A DNA stretch of 64,000 bases from contig NZ_CP180355.1 of the NCBI RefSeq assembly GCF_048007035.1, forward strand, positions 6,386,001 through 6,450,000, given 5' to 3'. Below are positions 36,034 to 45,477 of this stretch, piece by piece; the stretch's first letter is position 1; each line of letters begins with the position of its first letter. This DNA comes from Imperialibacter sp963977595. GTDB taxonomy: Bacteria > Bacteroidota > Bacteroidia > Cytophagales > Cyclobacteriaceae. The position numbers and the translations under genes are program-made. The notes beneath the pieces were generated by a model. That model saw nothing but the letters and a program-made list of their open reading frames with translations. It had not been told where the DNA came from and searched no databases.

Positions 36034-36495
36034 ATGAAAGAGCGCACGCCCATAAAAAGAGCAAAGCAGCTTCAGCCCCTGAGCCGTGATCATCATCATA
36101 CCTTGCTGTTGTGTTGGAAGATTAGAAAAGGCTTCGCTAAGGACATAGCACCTGAACGAATTAAAAAATATGCAGACTGGTTCTTTGAAAATCACATTCT
36201 ACCGCATTTCGTTGCCGAAGAGAGTTATATCTTTCCGATACTTGGCAGTGAAAACGAGCTGGTAAAAAAGGCATTAATGGAGCATCGAAGGCTTACCAGG
36301 TTGTTCAATGAAGACGAGGCTGAAAGATCCCTGAGTTTGATTGAAGAAGAGCTGGAAAAACATATCCGGTTTGAAGAAAGGGTTCTTTTCAACGAAATCC
36401 AGCAAAAGGCATCGTCGGAGCAACTGGCACTAATCAGCTCCCTTCATGAAGAACATAGTTTTGTTGACCTGAAGGATGATGAATTCTGGAAGTAA
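36034..36495 (+). CDS. Hemerythrin-like domain protein
   Basis: A 153-residue single hemerythrin HHE domain: LSRDHHHTLLLCWKI, then FFENHILPHFVAEESYIFP, LMEHRRLTRLF, LEEELEKHIRFEERVLF and LISSLHEEHSF give the His/Glu set for a di-iron site. It has no ScdA domain. Small hemerythrins carry O2, sense it, or protect against NO. It follows ric by 117 bases with a hairpin between, so it may be read through or have its own promoter. Confidence 0.85.
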   Translation: MKERTPIKRAKQLQPLSRDHHHTLLLCWKIRKGFAKDIAPERIKKYADWFFENHILPHFVAEESYIFPILGSENELVKKALMEHRRLTRLFNEDEAERSLSLIEEELEKHIRFEERVLFNEIQQKASSEQLALISSLHEEHSFVDLKDDEFWK

Positions 36496-36562
36496 AGAGG
36501 ATAAAAACCTCATTATTTGCAAACAGAACATGCCCCAGCTCTACCCAGAATTATCCAGAAGG

Positions 36563-38719
36563 TTACTTCAGCACGCCCAGGTACCTCGCCATCCAATACG
36601 GCAACAAATATTCGTCGCCCGCCAACACAGAGTTGCCTTCACTCCCGCCATCCAAATCAAAAGGATTCGCATTGTGCCGATGCGTTCGTCGCTCGCCGGG
36701 GGTTAGCAGCACCTTTGTTGTTTGGCCACGAAAGTTGGGTTCGAGCAGTTCCAGGTCTTTTCGATGGGAATTCTTTACTGCATACGACATCTGATCGAGG
36801 CCAAACTCCTGCAAATGCCAGCGCACATCTTCCAAATTGATATCACCAGCTGTTCCGTAAGTTAGCAGATTCCAAAGTGCATTCCTTTCTGGCAATTCAA
36901 CCTTCCAGTGGTCGGTGATAATGTCTGCATAATGCTGTTTCAGGGTATCATTGAGTGCATAGTGATAAAGAGGCCAATAAGTGAGAAAGGCCATTTCGTC
37001 ATCGGAATGGTTCCAACCGTCGCCCATGGTGTGTCCATCGTACATCACAATGTGTTCTTTCATGTCGTACATACTGGGAAGCATGTTTTTGAAATAGCCA
37101 AACTCGTTCATCACTTTGAACATCTCAGTTTTGTAGCTCTCCTTTTTGGTGAGTGAAAAGGCCAGTTGCAGCCCCGCAACCAGGTGGATACTGTTTAGCT
37201 TTCTATCGTACACCTCCGCCGGGTACATGTTCACATATTCAGGATTCCAACGACCCCAGGTAGTGGGTTTGCCATCCAGGTCCACGAAGTAGTAGTCATT
37301 ATCAAGAATATGGGTCATGATGGCATCAATGAAGTCGGCTACCCTTTTCTTTTCCTCCGGTGCCTTCGCAATGAACTGATCCATCAGTGACGCTACAAAC
37401 AGATAGGCGATGTATTCATCGGAGCTGGTGGTGCCCTTCCACTCCCAGCCTTCCTCTGGTGACTTCCGCCACCTGTCGGGGTCATTCACTTTATAGCCCT
37501 CTCGCTCGAATGTCCTGGAAGGGAAGCCCTTCAACTGATTGACAGTCAAAAGCCGCTCGAAAGCCTCAAACGATTCCCAAACATATCGTTTAGCCACCTC
37601 TTCGCCAGTAACAGCATAACGAAACACCTGACTGCCCAGGTAAAAGGACGTCCACAGACCATCGTTGTCGTGGTCAATGATTTCCTCAGAGGTTAAATCG
37701 TAAGCTACAGGCAACTGTGGCGCACAGACAAAGCCGTACCGCATGTGGTACTTGCGAATGCGGTCCTGAAAGAATTCCGTCTTTTCAGCGAGCGTAAAGG
37801 GCATTTGTTCAATCATATTGAGCCCCGTGGGTGTGAGCAGATAGATATTGCCATTGGCATCCGCTGCCATGTCGATCACTTCGTTAACATCCAGCCATCG
37901 TTTAGAGGCAAAATATCGATACCTGTCAGTCTCTTTTCTAAAAGCTCCGTCGGCAGTTGAAAACCAAAGCTCGTTGTTTCCGGTCAGCAACATCTTTCTT
38001 ATGGCGGGCACTGGCAGGCTTGATTCGGTGTCTGTCACCCTTTTGCCCTGAAGATCGATAGCGTAATAGCCATTTCCTGTTCCAACAGTGATTCCGCTTT
38101 CATTAAACACCAACGATGTCATGTCAAGCCCTTCATGCATCACCTTCCAGGCCTTTCCTTCGAGTTTGTAAATAGCTTTGGCTGTGAGTGCTAAGAATTG
38201 TCCTTTGGCAACATAGAGGTCAATTACTGCTTCTTTCGGTACTGTCAAATCGGCTATTTTCTTATTTCCATCAAAAAGGGCTGCCTTCTTCTCACCCATC
38301 AGCAACACCTTCAGGTCTTTGTTAACGCTAATGCGGCTGTACAGCTCTGGCTCAAGCTTTGTATCCAGCGTACCTGCGTATCCATTGGTGAGAAACTTGT
38401 CTTTGTACAGATAGAAAAGGATGCCAGTGCTCTCTTGCGTGGTGATGTCAACCGGCACCTTATCGGCCAGCGACTGGTAGGTGTGGTCAGGCGCCAACTG
38501 GTAATCAGGGAAGTCACGAAAGAGCCCCTTATCGGTGAGAACATGCACTATGCTGTTGTAGTCGACCACTACCTTTTTGAGTCGGGCATCACCAAAACCA
38601 CCAGGCACCTCATAATGATGCCCAACCAACTGGACATAGGGCTCGTCTGCCATTTGTGCTGCTGCCGGCCAGGTGCTGAAAGTCGCCACCAGCAAGTAAA
38701 AAAAGCATCTATGCTTCAT
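36563..38719 (-). CDS. Secreted two-domain protein: propeller-like N-terminus, helical C-terminus
   Basis: 718 residues with a signal peptide (about 1-21, ending PAAAQ). Residues about 25-310 have the repeating short strands of a beta-propeller (ARLKKVVVDYNSIVHVLTDKGLF, NELWFSTADGAFRKE, NGNIYLLTPTGLNMIEQ). Residues about 330-718 are helical, with DHDNDGLWTSFYLGSQVFRY, SDEYIAYLFVASLMDQFI and DGWNHSDDEMAFLTYWPLY, reminiscent of an alpha/alpha barrel of sugar-active enzymes; the repeated acidic-aromatic text could be a sugar site. The family is not recognised. It lies 31 bases after the phosphatase-like gene on the same strand, so the two are probably co-transcribed. Confidence 0.7.
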   Translation of the reverse strand: MKHRCFFYLLVATFSTWPAAAQMADEPYVQLVGHHYEVPGGFGDARLKKVVVDYNSIVHVLTDKGLFRDFPDYQLAPDHTYQSLADKVPVDITTQESTGILFYLYKDKFLTNGYAGTLDTKLEPELYSRISVNKDLKVLLMGEKKAALFDGNKKIADLTVPKEAVIDLYVAKGQFLALTAKAIYKLEGKAWKVMHEGLDMTSLVFNESGITVGTGNGYYAIDLQGKRVTDTESSLPVPAIRKMLLTGNNELWFSTADGAFRKETDRYRYFASKRWLDVNEVIDMAADANGNIYLLTPTGLNMIEQMPFTLAEKTEFFQDRIRKYHMRYGFVCAPQLPVAYDLTSEEIIDHDNDGLWTSFYLGSQVFRYAVTGEEVAKRYVWESFEAFERLLTVNQLKGFPSRTFEREGYKVNDPDRWRKSPEEGWEWKGTTSSDEYIAYLFVASLMDQFIAKAPEEKKRVADFIDAIMTHILDNDYYFVDLDGKPTTWGRWNPEYVNMYPAEVYDRKLNSIHLVAGLQLAFSLTKKESYKTEMFKVMNEFGYFKNMLPSMYDMKEHIVMYDGHTMGDGWNHSDDEMAFLTYWPLYHYALNDTLKQHYADIITDHWKVELPERNALWNLLTYGTAGDINLEDVRWHLQEFGLDQMSYAVKNSHRKDLELLEPNFRGQTTKVLLTPGERRTHRHNANPFDLDGGSEGNSVLAGDEYLLPYWMARYLGVLK

Positions 38720-38750
38720 AACAATAGTATTAACAGGGTGTTAGCGCTAG

Positions 38751-40127
38751 TTACTCAGTCCTTTCCGGAGTATTGGGAATCTTGTTGATCAGTACATTTG
38801 GCTTACCGGCTTTCTTCACTAAATCAAAGGCATCATACAACTCCCCCTTCGCTGTAAATGCATTGTAAGACGCTGTATCTCCTCCCACTTTTATCACCTG
38901 AAACAGCTGCGTATTGGCGGCTTTGCGCTCCATCCATTCATCATCGCTAATGTCATACATCTTAGGGCCGCTCACCGACACCACGTACATCGTACCCGAA
39001 CGATCCTCCCTCACGCCTGCCCCTGTCGACACATTGCTGACCATTCCTCTTCCGTAAGCATGATCATGCCCCTGTAGCACGAGGTCTACCTGGTGCTTGT
39101 CGAACAACGGCTTGAAGATTTCTCTAAGCGTCAGATTGTCCCGATTGGGTTTGGTGGAAAAAACCGGGTAGTGAAAGGTGATCACCGTCCACTTTTTTGG
39201 GTTATTGGTGAGTACAGAATCCAGCCATTGCGCCTGCAAGGCTCTGAAGTGTTCCGATTCGTCGATCTGTTCAGCATCGAGAGACACCAGCTTCATCTGC
39301 GGAAAATCAATTACATAACAGGTTTCCTCCAAGCCAGCGGGGCCGTTTTTTGGTAGGTTAAACTGGGGGCGCCATTGCGGAGAAAGCACCACATCTTTGT
39401 ACTCGTGGTTGCCTGGAGTCATCACCGCCGGCACCATAGCATGAATAAAACCGCCGGCATGAAACCATTCTCCCCATTCCACATCCCTATCGTGCCGGTT
39501 GATCAGGTCGCCTGCGTGCAACATAAAGTCGACATCTGGCAGGGTGTGGTAAGCCTCCCGTATCACCCTCGACCACATCGATTTCACGTCGTTTTGGGCA
39601 TCACCGAAATAGATAAAAGAAACCGGGCCATTTTCTTGCGGCATCTCGATCTGGTACCATTCTGACCAGTAGGGCTCGGAGCCCACCCGGTATACATATT
39701 TCCCTCCCGGCAGCAACTCACTAATAACTGCTGAATGGTAATTGGCCGATATTTCAGGTTCTTCTTCCCGTGCGACTGTCAGAGGTTCCGTAGCGGCTGC
39801 GATGGTTCTAACACTGTCTTTGAACTCAGGGCCATCGGAAGCAACAGCCACCTCCACAGTACCTTGGGTGATTTTGGGGGAGGTGCGCCAATTAACAGCT
39901 ACCGAATGAATAGGATCTTCGGTCAGATTAAGAATGACCCGGTCAGGTTCGTTGCCTGGAAAAAGCAGCTTCGCATTCGGGAGGCTGTCGGCTGGGCTTT
40001 GTTGATGACTATGCTCATGGCCGTGGTGGTCTTCAGCGCTGTTTTGCTGGCAGCTAAAAAGCCCAAACACAGCGACTAGCGTCATAATACCGAGTGAGCC
40101 GAACCGAATCAATTTATTTAAGATCAT
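38751..40127 (-). CDS. Purple-acid-phosphatase-like metallophosphoesterase lipoprotein
   Basis: 458 residues. The leader ends in a lipobox (LFSC, Cys about 26), followed by a His-rich stretch (DHHGHEHSHQ). An Fn3-like N-domain (about 60-165) precedes the metallophosphatase domain with the ordered motifs FIYFGDAQND, LHAGDLINRHD, TPGNHEYKD, VITFHYPVFS and LQGHDHAYGR, supplying a two-metal centre. It should cleave phosphate esters at the outer membrane or periplasm. It heads a two-gene transcript with the propeller-type protein and is divergent from the PqaA-like gene. Confidence 0.9.
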   Translation of the reverse strand: MILNKLIRFGSLGIMTLVAVFGLFSCQQNSAEDHHGHEHSHQQSPADSLPNAKLLFPGNEPDRVILNLTEDPIHSVAVNWRTSPKITQGTVEVAVASDGPEFKDSVRTIAAATEPLTVAREEEPEISANYHSAVISELLPGGKYVYRVGSEPYWSEWYQIEMPQENGPVSFIYFGDAQNDVKSMWSRVIREAYHTLPDVDFMLHAGDLINRHDRDVEWGEWFHAGGFIHAMVPAVMTPGNHEYKDVVLSPQWRPQFNLPKNGPAGLEETCYVIDFPQMKLVSLDAEQIDESEHFRALQAQWLDSVLTNNPKKWTVITFHYPVFSTKPNRDNLTLREIFKPLFDKHQVDLVLQGHDHAYGRGMVSNVSTGAGVREDRSGTMYVVSVSGPKMYDISDDEWMERKAANTQLFQVIKVGGDTASYNAFTAKGELYDAFDLVKKAGKPNVLINKIPNTPERTE

Positions 40128-40309
40128 TGCAATGTTGTTGTTAGTTGAAGATAATCTCTTTGCCTTTTACCTGGCCTAAAGTAATTATTTTTTCTTCCTG
40201 CGAAGATGAAGATTTGTTAACAGGAAGAGAAGCAGTAGAAATTGTCGCAAGAAATTCCAGAATAAATGGCTAAGTTTTGACATTGTTTTAACCAACACCC
40301 CATCAAAAA

Positions 40310-41671
40310 ATGACACCGAAGCGTCCATTCCTTATCCTTTTTCTGCTATTCGCTGTTGGCTTATCCGCTAGGGTCGTTGCCCAAAGCAACCTAACTGCCG
40401 ACAATGCACTGGAGAGTTATTTGAACAACGGCGACCAAACTTACGAATGGATGGTGACCGATACCTTCGAAACTGAAGGAGTAACGGGGTATCAGCTCAT
40501 TTTAACCTCTCAAAAATGGAGAGAATACACCTGGAAGCACCAGCTAACAGTATTTGTTCCGGCAAAGATGACCCAAACCGAAAGCCTCCTGTTCATCTCA
40601 GGTGGCTCAAACAAAGACAGCCAGCCCAACCTGAGAAGCAATCAGGACGAGCTTAGCAAAGCCATGGCTCATATTGCGGCTACCAATAGCGCCATCGTGT
40701 CTCTTCTCCGACAGGTGCCTAATCAGCCGCTGTATGGCGACAAGACCGAGGACGTGCTTATCTCCTACACCCTTCACAACTTCACGGAGACACGTGATTA
40801 TACCTGGCCCCTGTTGTTTCCCATGGTAAAGAGTGTGGTAAAAGGAATGCAGGCGGTACAGGAGTTTTCGAACGAACAACTGCATCAACCAGTGAACGAA
40901 TTTGTGCTATCGGGGCTTTCCAAACGTGGCTGGACAACCTGGCTCACCGGAGCCAACGACGACCGGGTAATTGCCATCGCTCCTATGGTGATTGACGTGC
41001 TCAACATGCCGGTAAGCCTGCAGTACCATCTGGAGGCGTGGAATGAGTACAGTCCCGAAATAAATGACTACGTGAGCCTGGGTATTCCACAGGCTTCGGC
41101 TACCGAGTCAGGGCAAAAAATCAATGCGATGGTTGATCCGTACTCCTACCGGGCAAAGCTTAACAAGCCCAAGATGATCTTCATTGGCACCAACGACCCC
41201 TATTGGCCAGTGGATGCTATCAAGCACTATATCGACAGCATTCCCGGGCAAAATTTCATCCACTATGTGCCCAATGCCGGCCACGACATTGACGATCACC
41301 CACAGACTTTTAAAGCATTAAACGCATTTTTCAGCTTCACTGCCCATGGGAAGGCTTATCCGGCGTGCGATTGGGACATCGACATCAAGGGAAAAGAAAT
41401 TGTGCTGACAGTCACTCCTTCACCAAAAAAACTGGTCGATGCCACGCTTTGGCTGGCAACATCCAATGACCGGGACTTCAGGGATGAAGTATGGGTGGGG
41501 AAAAGCCTGAATGCATCAAAGGCAAAAGAAGTAGTAGTGAAAGAAGCCTACCCTGCTTCCGGTTTCAAAGCATTTTACGTTGACCTGAAGTATTTAGACA
41601 CAACGGGAAATGAATTCACCGAGAGCACCCGGATGTTTGTTGCAAACCCTCAAAAAGTGTTTGTCGACTGA
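40310..41671 (+). CDS. PhoPQ-activated pathogenicity-related (PqaA-like) secreted protein
   Basis: 453 residues with a signal peptide (about 1-25, ending VVAQ). The text LYGDKTEDVLISYTL, FVLSGLSKRGWTTWLTGANDDRV and MIFIGTNDPYWPVDAIKHYI matches the PqaA family, which has an alpha/beta-hydrolase-like fold; GLSKRGW sits at the nucleophile-elbow position, and D(262)P...H near residue 318 could complete a triad. The family's substrate is unknown; the name reflects a Salmonella regulon and does not imply virulence here. Divergent from the phosphatase gene. Confidence 0.82.
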   Translation: MTPKRPFLILFLLFAVGLSARVVAQSNLTADNALESYLNNGDQTYEWMVTDTFETEGVTGYQLILTSQKWREYTWKHQLTVFVPAKMTQTESLLFISGGSNKDSQPNLRSNQDELSKAMAHIAATNSAIVSLLRQVPNQPLYGDKTEDVLISYTLHNFTETRDYTWPLLFPMVKSVVKGMQAVQEFSNEQLHQPVNEFVLSGLSKRGWTTWLTGANDDRVIAIAPMVIDVLNMPVSLQYHLEAWNEYSPEINDYVSLGIPQASATESGQKINAMVDPYSYRAKLNKPKMIFIGTNDPYWPVDAIKHYIDSIPGQNFIHYVPNAGHDIDDHPQTFKALNAFFSFTAHGKAYPACDWDIDIKGKEIVLTVTPSPKKLVDATLWLATSNDRDFRDEVWVGKSLNASKAKEVVVKEAYPASGFKAFYVDLKYLDTTGNEFTESTRMFVANPQKVFVD

Positions 41672-41785
41672 CGCCTGCAGGATCCAGGACTCATACTCTT
41701 CGCAAGAGCAACCTGGTATTTACACCAAAGGTTCTCCCCTCTCGGCAGGCTTTTAGTAATATTACTTGCCTAAAAAGACTCAATC

Positions 41786-44389
41786 ATGACCAAGCGAAGT
41801 CTCGCCTCAGCAGTGCTGTTCCTTTCCTCTCTACTTTGGTATGGATGTACCAAAACCACAGATACACCACCACTTATCGAAACCGGCGTATCGCTCGAAC
41901 TGGCCAACCATCGGAAAACGGCCATCAGCGCCCTTGGCTACCAGCTATCACTCGACATCCCGGACGACAAATCAGAAGACATCCCTGCCTCAGAGGTGAT
42001 CACTTTCAACTTAAGTAAAAACGACGCTGACCTCCAGATAGACTTCAAAGAAGATTCGGATCATGTTTTAGAGGTCGTTGTTAACGGCACGGCCATTCCC
42101 GTCGACCACCGGGAGGAACATATCATCGTTCCAAAAAGCGCATTGAAACCCGGCTCCAATAGCATCAAAATCACTTTCATTGCAGGCAACCTCTCCCTTA
42201 ATCGCAACGACGAATATCTTTATACACTATTAGTGCCCGACAGAGCCCGCACGGTCTTCCCCTGTTTCGATCAACCCAACCTGAAGGCTTCGTATCAACT
42301 GAGTCTCACCATGCCTGGCGACTGGCAGGCACTTTCCAACGGCCCCCTGGCCGATTCGGTGATTTCCGGAGAGCGAAAAGCGTTTAACTTCATGCCTTCT
42401 GATACCATTAGCACCTACTTGTTTGCTTTTGCGGCAGGCAAATTTCAGAAAGTCACCCAAACCATCAATGGCCGTACCATGAGCCTTTTTCACCGTGAAA
42501 CCGACGAAGAAAAGATTTCCGAAAGCATTGACACAATATTTTACCTGCACGACAAAGCCCTCGATTTTCTCGAAGAGTATACGGCCATCCCCTACCCATT
42601 CAAAAAGTTTGACTTCGTTGCCATTCCCGACTTTCAGTATGGAGGCATGGAGCACGTAGGAGCCATTCAGTACCGTGCTTCGTCTCTTTTCCTGGATAAA
42701 ACCGCTACCCAGAGCCGCAAAATTGGCAGAGCCAACCTCATTGCGCACGAAACAGCTCACATGTGGTTTGGCGACCTGGTCACCATGGACTGGTTCAACG
42801 ATGTGTGGATGAAAGAGGTGTTTGCCAACTTCATGGCCGACAAGGTGTCCGAGGTAACGTTCCCAGATACCGGCACCGACCTCAAATTTCTGCTGGCTCA
42901 CTACCCCGCAGCCTATGCAGTCGACCGTACTCCTGGTGCTAACCCTGTGCGCCAGCAGCTTGATAACCTGAAGGACGCTGGCAGCATGTACGGAGCCATC
43001 ATCTATCATAAAGCCCCCATTGTGATGAAACAGCTAGAAATGCTGATGGGAAAACAGGAATTCCAACGAGGTCTGCAGCAATACCTGTCTGAGTTTGCCT
43101 TTTCAAATGCAACCTGGACTGACCTGATCAATATACTTGATCAACTAACCGATGAAGACCTGCTGGCATGGAATAAAGTGTGGGTAGAAGAGCCATTCAG
43201 GCCCGTTTTTAGTTATGATCTGAAGGCCAATGAAGGCTTGATAGCAGCCTTAACCATCTCTCAAAAGGAAGAAAAAACGAATACCACATCCTACAGTGAT
43301 AAAGTTTGGTCGCAATACTTCAAGGTTGGCCTGAGCTACGGGGACAGCCTCATTCAGGTGCCTGCGCTTAGCTACCGTGCGGTTGCGGACGTCAGCCAGG
43401 CAACAGGCAGGCCTAAGCCAAATTATATCGTTTTCAACACCTCTGGCGAAGGGTACGGTGTGTTCCCAATCGACTCGGCCATGCTTCCTTACATAGGCAC
43501 ATGGAACGATCCGGTTGCGAGAGCATCAGCCTATATTAACAATTATGAAAACATGCTCAATGGCGACGGCATTACGCCCACCGAGCTGTTAGCACTGAAT
43601 ATTGCTCTGCTCTCTCAGGAAACAGAGGAGCTTTCTGTTCGACAACTTACCAGTCAGCTAAGTGCGACCTATTGGCAGTTTATTACCCCATCAAACAGGA
43701 AGCTGATCAGCCAATCATTGGAAAGCGATGTTTGGGCAGCTATGGAACAAGCCCCTTCGGCCAGCATCAAAAAGATGCTATTCGGGGCATTCCAGGAGAT
43801 TGCCACCTCAGAAAAAGGAATGGAAAAGCTTTATGGCATTTGGAAGTCGCAAGCGCCACCAAAGGAGGTTAAACTATCTGAGGACGACTACACTGGCCTG
43901 GCGGCCACGCTAAGCCTGCTGAGTCACCCAAAATCTGACGAAATTCAACAGCAACAGCTTGCAAGAATTAATAATGGTGATCGAAAAAAACGCTGGGAAT
44001 TTCTTCTTCCTGCGCTATCAAGCGACACCGCAACCCGCAACACTTTTTTTGAGAGTTTGAAACTAGCCGAAAACAGGGAAAAGGAATCGTGGGTGACCAC
44101 CGCTGTTTCTTACCTTCATCATCCGGAAAGGCAGCATGTCTCTATTGGCTACTTAAAAGAAAGCCTTGAGCTGCTTTCTGACATACAGGCTTCTGGCGAT
44201 ATATTTTTCCCGACTGCCTGGCTAAGCGCTACTTTCGGGGCCTACCAAAGCGAAGAAGCAGCATCAATCGTCGACAGCTTTCTTTTGGCCCACCCAAATT
44301 ATCCTCTGAAACTGAAAGGAAAGATATTGCAAACAACCGACGACCTGAACAGGGCCAGCAGGCTGGTGAAGAGTCAATCAAATCTCTGA
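41786..44389 (+). CDS. M1-family metallo-aminopeptidase, exported
   Basis: 867 residues. Leader with Cys21 (WYGC), so secreted or lipid-anchored. Beta-saddle domain (about 30-240), catalytic domain (about 245-500) with zinc motif HETAH (321-325), E322 catalytic and E344 third ligand (NDVWMKEVF), and an ERAP1-like helical C-domain (about 560-860). The substrate-N-terminus motif reads GGMEH (286-290) instead of the usual GxMEN, the change of Asn to His being notable. It trims N-terminal residues from peptides in the periplasm. It stands alone, convergent with the 4HB gene 12 bases away. Confidence 0.92.
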   Translation: MTKRSLASAVLFLSSLLWYGCTKTTDTPPLIETGVSLELANHRKTAISALGYQLSLDIPDDKSEDIPASEVITFNLSKNDADLQIDFKEDSDHVLEVVVNGTAIPVDHREEHIIVPKSALKPGSNSIKITFIAGNLSLNRNDEYLYTLLVPDRARTVFPCFDQPNLKASYQLSLTMPGDWQALSNGPLADSVISGERKAFNFMPSDTISTYLFAFAAGKFQKVTQTINGRTMSLFHRETDEEKISESIDTIFYLHDKALDFLEEYTAIPYPFKKFDFVAIPDFQYGGMEHVGAIQYRASSLFLDKTATQSRKIGRANLIAHETAHMWFGDLVTMDWFNDVWMKEVFANFMADKVSEVTFPDTGTDLKFLLAHYPAAYAVDRTPGANPVRQQLDNLKDAGSMYGAIIYHKAPIVMKQLEMLMGKQEFQRGLQQYLSEFAFSNATWTDLINILDQLTDEDLLAWNKVWVEEPFRPVFSYDLKANEGLIAALTISQKEEKTNTTSYSDKVWSQYFKVGLSYGDSLIQVPALSYRAVADVSQATGRPKPNYIVFNTSGEGYGVFPIDSAMLPYIGTWNDPVARASAYINNYENMLNGDGITPTELLALNIALLSQETEELSVRQLTSQLSATYWQFITPSNRKLISQSLESDVWAAMEQAPSASIKKMLFGAFQEIATSEKGMEKLYGIWKSQAPPKEVKLSEDDYTGLAATLSLLSHPKSDEIQQQQLARINNGDRKKRWEFLLPALSSDTATRNTFFESLKLAENREKESWVTTAVSYLHHPERQHVSIGYLKESLELLSDIQASGDIFFPTAWLSATFGAYQSEEAASIVDSFLLAHPNYPLKLKGKILQTTDDLNRASRLVKSQSNL

Positions 44390-44401
44390 CCTTAATTGAT
44401 C

Positions 44402-45085
44402 TTAATTAAGATGAAAGGGCTGATTACTCTTTCTTTGCACTGTTCTTGTTGTCAATAGAATCACGTGAACAAGCAAGCTGAGCACAATAGCCACGCCTAC
44501 CTCTAAAAATGTGAGCATATGAACACTCGCTTTAATATGGTGAGAATCATTGAGCAACTCCCTGCCATTGTTCGATTGAATTTCTGTTAATTGGTGCAGG
44601 TCACTTAGCATAGCATTGAAGCGATCCCCTCCTTCGTTTTCCAGCATTGCCAGTGCAAGCCTTGAATCATTTGCGTACGACAGGTTTATCACCTTGTTCT
44701 CGAGTTGGTCGTAAGCCTCCCTTCTTTCCTTAAACTCACTTAAAAGACTCGCCTCATCCAGTACAAAATAGGTTTTTTCAATTTCAGTCAGCAGCGAGTC
44801 AATTCTGCTATCATAGGTATCGAGCTTGTCGGTTAAATCCGTTTTCTCAATACTCGGGGCCAACACATTCTTTTCAAGGATCAACCGCTTTTGATAAAGA
44901 GTTTCCGTGATATAAAAAAACTCAGTCGCTGGCATAAGCCTGTCATTGTAAATGGAGGTGAATGACCTGTCCATGCTGTCTATGTCTCTTTGCATTACGA
45001 GGTTGCTTATCACAAGCAAGGCAACTATTATTGCTAAAATGACAGAAACTCGCATTTGATCGCCTATTTTGAAAGCCCACCTCAT
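44402..45085 (-). CDS. Stand-alone 4HB_MCP-type sensory membrane protein
   Basis: 227 residues: TM1 (about 12-30), a four-helix-bundle periplasmic domain (about 31-190; RSFTSIYNDRLMPATEFFYI and LEKNVLAPSIEKTDLTDKL), TM2 (about 195-217) and a ten-residue tail. This is the ligand-binding half of a methyl-accepting chemotaxis receptor or kinase, with no HAMP, kinase or signalling domain behind it, and nothing downstream that supplies one. It may partner another protein or be a remnant. Starts at the ATG at 45085. Confidence 0.7.
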   Translation of the reverse strand: MRWAFKIGDQMRVSVILAIIVALLVISNLVMQRDIDSMDRSFTSIYNDRLMPATEFFYITETLYQKRLILEKNVLAPSIEKTDLTDKLDTYDSRIDSLLTEIEKTYFVLDEASLLSEFKERREAYDQLENKVINLSYANDSRLALAMLENEGGDRFNAMLSDLHQLTEIQSNNGRELLNDSHHIKASVHMLTFLEVGVAIVLSLLVHVILLTTRTVQRKSNQPFHLN

Positions 45086-45113
45086 CGCATAGTTCTTTTA
45101 AAATCCCATTAAC

Positions 45114-45347
45114 GTGAATTCACCTGATCCCAGCATCCTGACTGACATAGTTAAGACAAAAATGCCGTTCGGCAAATACAAGAATGTTTTAATATGTGAC
45201 CTACCCGAAAACTACCTTGAGTGGTTCAAGAGTGCCGGCTTTCCGCAGGGGAGGCTTGGTATGATGCTTTCTACTATGTATGAAATTCGGCTCAATGGGC
45301 TGACCGACCTGCTCAGTCAACTAAAAAAAATCCACAGAAACCCATAG
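45114..45347 (+). CDS. DUF3820 family small protein
   Basis: 77 residues from a GTG at 45114. The text TKMPFGKYKNVLICDLPENYLEWF fits DUF3820, a small cytoplasmic family often described as quorum-sensing regulated without known activity. Divergent from the 4HB gene with only 28 bases between the two starts. No ATG is available upstream in the frame. Confidence 0.78.
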   Translation: MNSPDPSILTDIVKTKMPFGKYKNVLICDLPENYLEWFKSAGFPQGRLGMMLSTMYEIRLNGLTDLLSQLKKIHRNP

Positions 45348-45466
45348 GTTACTGAAGCCGTTAAACCCACGAACGGCGCCGTTGCACTTATGTAAATACA
45401 AAAACAACCAAGATTTCTTATATTTACAATGTCAATTGGCTTAATAATTGCGTTAGGTGTGTAAAT

Positions 45467-45474
45467 TATTTTTG
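45467..45474 (+). promoter_or_regulatory. -7-like box immediately before the first triplicated gene
   Basis: TATTTTTG ends 3 bases before the ATG at 45478, so a transcript from it would be leaderless. The string TTTGTGTAT is shared with the promoter of the second copy, where the ATG is 82 bases away. Confidence 0.4.
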
Positions 45475-45477
45475 TGT

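Noticed and set aside
44399..44412. 14-bp palindrome ATCTTAATTAAGAT between two convergent genes
   Set aside because: No loop, no GC stem and no T-run, so it is not a terminator; AT-rich palindromes of this size occur by chance.
45457..45477. GTG start seven codons upstream of the first triplicated gene
   Set aside because: It would put MCKLFLC before the signal peptide and would cover the -7 box; the ATG at 45478 fits the paralogues.
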